From NCBI GenBank assembly GCA_000827495.1, contig KN817581.1, forward strand, positions 1 through 64,000: 64,000 nucleotides of DNA. The letters are read 5' to 3'. This document shows positions 61,742-64,000 of this stretch, piece after piece. The notes under the pieces are model-generated. The model was not told the origin of the DNA and searched no databases. It saw only the letters and a list, made by a program, of their open reading frames with translations. This DNA is from Hypholoma sublateritium FD-334 SS-4. Its lineage: Eukaryota > Basidiomycota > Agaricomycetes > Agaricales > Strophariaceae. A program made the translations under genes and the position numbers. The number at the start of each line of letters is the position of its first letter. Within the stretch, counting starts at the first letter, position 1.

Positions 61742-61749
61742 TATAAAAG
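61742..61749 (+). promoter_or_regulatory. TATA box of member I
   Basis: TATAAAAG inside CACCGACTTGTCTATAAAAG, 84 bp upstream of the ATG; identical context to member H. Confidence 0.7.
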
Positions 61750-61825
61750 CACAGACGCGTCGTCTCTGAAGAGCATCCCAGATTACAACGGTTTTCTGAG
61801 CTCAGTACTTCCACACTCATCTACA

Positions 61826-62668
61826 ATGCACTTCCGCTTCTTTGCCACGCTCGCCACCGCCGTCCTGGCCGGGACATCCGCTGTCATTGGCGCCCCCGCA
61901 CCCACCGCCGAGAATACTGACCTGGCCATCGACCGCCGCCAGTTGTCTAGCATCACTTCAATCCTCGGGATCGCAACGTCGGCGCTGGGCCCCGTGCTCT
62001 CCATCGTGGGTGAGTGCATACCGTGCTCTTCGCCGTACATATAGCTCACTCTATTACATTTTGCAGAGGGAGCTACAGGAACCGCGACGGGGACGTCCAG
62101 CACAGGTACAGGTTCTTCCAGCACAGGCACGGGCTCTTCCAGTACGGGTACAGGCTCATCCAGCACCGGCACAGGCTCATCCAGCGCGGGCGGCATCGAC
62201 GGGTCTGCTCTGACGGGTGGCCTCGCGAGCGCGACGAGCATCCTCACCACGCTCGTGTCGTCGCTCGAGGGCCTCGCGGGCAGCCCCAACGCCGCGTCCG
62301 GCATCTCGTCGATCACCGATATTACTGGCATCCTCACGCCCCTGCTCAGCGTACGCACCCATCACCTACCTGCTAAACCATTGCCTCACCCGACGTACAG
62401 ATCGTTTCTGAGCTCCTTGCTACCGCCACAGGCGCCGTTGCTGCCGTACCCGCGCTCGGCCCGACCGTCTCGCCCGCCGTGAACACGATAACGTACGCCG
62501 TGCCGCCGTGCACCAGTTTTGTGTCTCGCGCTGACTTGTATCATTGATAGCTCACTCACGACCACGAGCCTCCTCCTCACGACCTTGGAGGTGCCCTTGC
62601 TCACGACCGAGGCGCTCACCCCCATCCTCAGCGGGGTCGGCCTCACCTCCATTCTCGGCCTGCTGTAA
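61826..62668 (+). CDS. Secreted protein family member I with SSSTGTG repeat, 225 aa
   Basis: Exons 61826-62009, 62067-62350, 62401-62492 and 62551-62668 (184, 284, 92, 118 nt) close in frame, phases 1-0-2. Signal peptide MHFRFFATLATAVLAGTSAV; propeptide APAPTAENTDLAID ends at RRQLSSITSI. Exon 2 carries 4.7 copies of the 21-bp SSSTGTG unit, then GIDGSALTGGLASATSILTT, almost identical to member D. Exon 3: LLATATGAVAAVPALGPTVS. Exon 4: LTTTSLLLTTLEVPLLTTEA, shared with D. Exon 1 is closest to G and exons 2-4 to D, which points to gene conversion or recombination between members. Codon use is more GC-rich in exons 2-4. Confidence 0.93.
62093..62191 (+). repeat. 21-bp coding minisatellite, 4.7 copies (member I)
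   Basis: Four full 7-codon units starting at 62093, 62114, 62135 and 62156, plus a partial unit to 62191, encoding TSSTGTG then SSSTGTG. Same unit and same insertion site as in member D. Confidence 0.93.
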
Positions 62669-62760
62669 TTTGTAAGATGGGGCTAATGGTCGCAGTCGGG
62701 TTACACCGCTGCAAATATTTGGGGTAGACTGTCTGGTTTAGTCTGTAATCGAACGGGAAT

Positions 62761-64000
62761 ATATGTTTTTTGAAGCGTCGCCGTTAAACGTTGAACACTT
62801 GCTATACATTCAGCCGTTCCTGACCGCTCGCATTTTCCGTAGCGTGTATCCCTGAGCGGTCCGCTCTCGTGATAGAAATGGCGTCGTGGGCGCGCACAAG
62901 CCGCGCACTGCCAATCGCTGCAACGAGACGGAGGGAGTAGGCTATCGGCGAAGTGCGCTGGGTAGATTCACGGACATGCATTGTCTGGGATTGTGAGGCG
63001 GGGGTGGTGGTACAGCTCCGCACTGTAATTGATGTCACAGTGGTATGCATCCGTCCAGAATTGAGCCAAAATGCGATATGAATATGTGCGCATGCGCGGC
63101 TCGGGAACTGGCGACACGATGCATAAAGAGGGGCTCGAGAAAGACATGTGCGTGGCATCGTACGGCGTGCGTCGTTGCAGGTCTTGGATGTCGTGCAGCT
63201 TCCGCTGTGCCCACGGGCGTGCGCGTACCCTCCCGCCTCCAGAAGATGCCGCCGAGCGGCGAAGTCCGGGTATAGGCGCTGCGCTTCAACGGGCACCCCG
63301 CCCGACGACAGAGATTTATGGCTTCGGATGCCACGCCTTCATAGTATTGGTGCATCTCTGAGAGCCAAGTGTAGGCGCTGGGCGGGAAGGTGTCGGTGGA
63401 CATGTACAAAAGGCATCCTCCGACGGCAAGTCAAGGCGTAGCGCGCGCCTTGTTGCTGCAGGTGCCGCCCCTTCAACGTTTCAAGTGCGTGTAGGGCGCC
63501 GGTGGCATGTCGCGCGTCGGAGAGACGCATTCAAGTCATCTCAGTAACAGTTGTGGCGCCTGGTTGTGGGAGGTGCGTGATGGTTCAAACTTAAGTTTGA
63601 AGTTCTGCCAGCGCGTATAATACGCGCGTGCACGGACCACCTATTACGTTAGACAGTGGCGGTGCCAAACACGTAGCGCATAATAAGCGTACGTTTGCGT
63701 AGCTTTCGCACCTACTTAATCAACGGTCAGCTAGAGTGTTTTTACTTCATGCTGTTAGGTGGAAGGAGAAATTAATAACATCAACAACTAGGCCGACTCA
63801 GACGCGGCGAGGGTACGGCATGTAGCATCGGCAGAAACAAGGCAGAGTCGTCGCGCTCTATCGTTGCGCTTTTATGGATTGCTAAGTGATGTATATAAGT
63901 CTACATATAATTGGTATGGAAGGCGTGTGGGATGTAAGTATGGAGTGAAAAGTGCTGGAAGCAGGGCAATGCGTCGGCCGACAAGTCGTGTGAATGCGGC
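62761..64000. other. Distal flank with diverged short repeats, no gene supported
   Basis: Between 63230 and 63560, motifs such as GTATAGGCGCTG, GTGTAGGCGCTG and GTGTAGGGCGCC recur about 100-125 bp apart, with intervening similar sequence. Minus-strand frames here are interrupted and switch phase. It could be a decayed repeat-protein gene or a noncoding repeat. Confidence 0.35.

Larger units (their letters stand above)
60180..62760 (+). repeat. Amplified unit of member I
   Basis: Fourth plus-strand unit; ATG-to-ATG distance from H is 3766 bp. The 3' flank (GTAAGATGG...TGGTTTAGTCTGTAATCGAACGGGAATATATG) matches that of F (GTTTGTAATCGGATTGGAATATATG), so F and I share 3' flanks as well. Confidence 0.6.

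Noticed and set aside
38990..62668. Considered hydrophobins or cerato-platanins for the secreted family
   Set aside because: Both families depend on conserved cysteines; these mature chains have none.
63035..63409. 124-codon minus-strand frame
   Set aside because: Frame changes between similar repeat segments and there is no start or splice support.

Overview
The window is nuclear DNA of a filamentous basidiomycete, most likely an Agaricomycete (mushroom or polypore). Genes are split by many 45-70 nt GT-AG introns, and the gene content is typical of that class: a FunK1-type fungal kinase, a Plavaka-like CACTA transposase, a DUF6534-type membrane protein and F-box/LRR paralogues. No tRNA, rRNA or CRISPR array was recognised by eye. 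There is one ambiguous base, at position 189.

Layout. 0.3-8.8 kb is an accessory island, all on the minus strand: an acidic coiled-coil protein, a FunK1 kinase with a long acidic insertion, and an apparently intact Plavaka-like transposase. 9.3-19.4 kb is a compact housekeeping block: a MYND/Sel1 protein (with a likely frameshift near its start), the bifunctional thiamine-pathway protein THI20, the base-excision-repair glycosylase NTH1, mitochondrial tryptophanyl-tRNA synthetase MSW1 and the NatC auxiliary subunit MAK10/NAA35. Multi-exon models were rebuilt for the last four, and each closes in frame. 21.3-30.8 kb holds an uncharacterised two-exon gene, two tandem F-box paralogues in a 2-kb segmental duplication, and a many-exon DUF6534-like membrane protein. 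30.8-35.3 kb is very GC-rich and gene-poor, with diverged tandem repeats. 44.7-48.7 kb is a GH5 steryl-glucosidase gene interrupted by a 1-kb intron.

The striking feature is a family of eight small secreted proteins (A 19.6 kb, C 35.5 kb, D 39.0 kb, E 41.3 kb on minus; F 51.9 kb, G 55.0 kb, H 58.1 kb, I 61.8 kb on plus). All have the same four-exon structure with intron phases 1-0-2, a near-constant exon 3 (92 nt in seven members, 89 in A) and a TATA box 75-112 bp before the ATG. All have a signal peptide, and seven have a dibasic RRQL processing site directly after a short propeptide. Their mature chains are rich in Ala, Ser, Thr, Gly, Leu and Val and contain no cysteine, so they are not hydrophobins. 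Three members carry a 21-bp in-frame repeat encoding SSSTGTG at about 2, 4.7 and 10 copies. D-E and F-I also share long upstream noncoding modules, in opposite orientations on either side of the GH5 gene. This is a segmentally amplified family of surface or secreted proteins for which I know no name.
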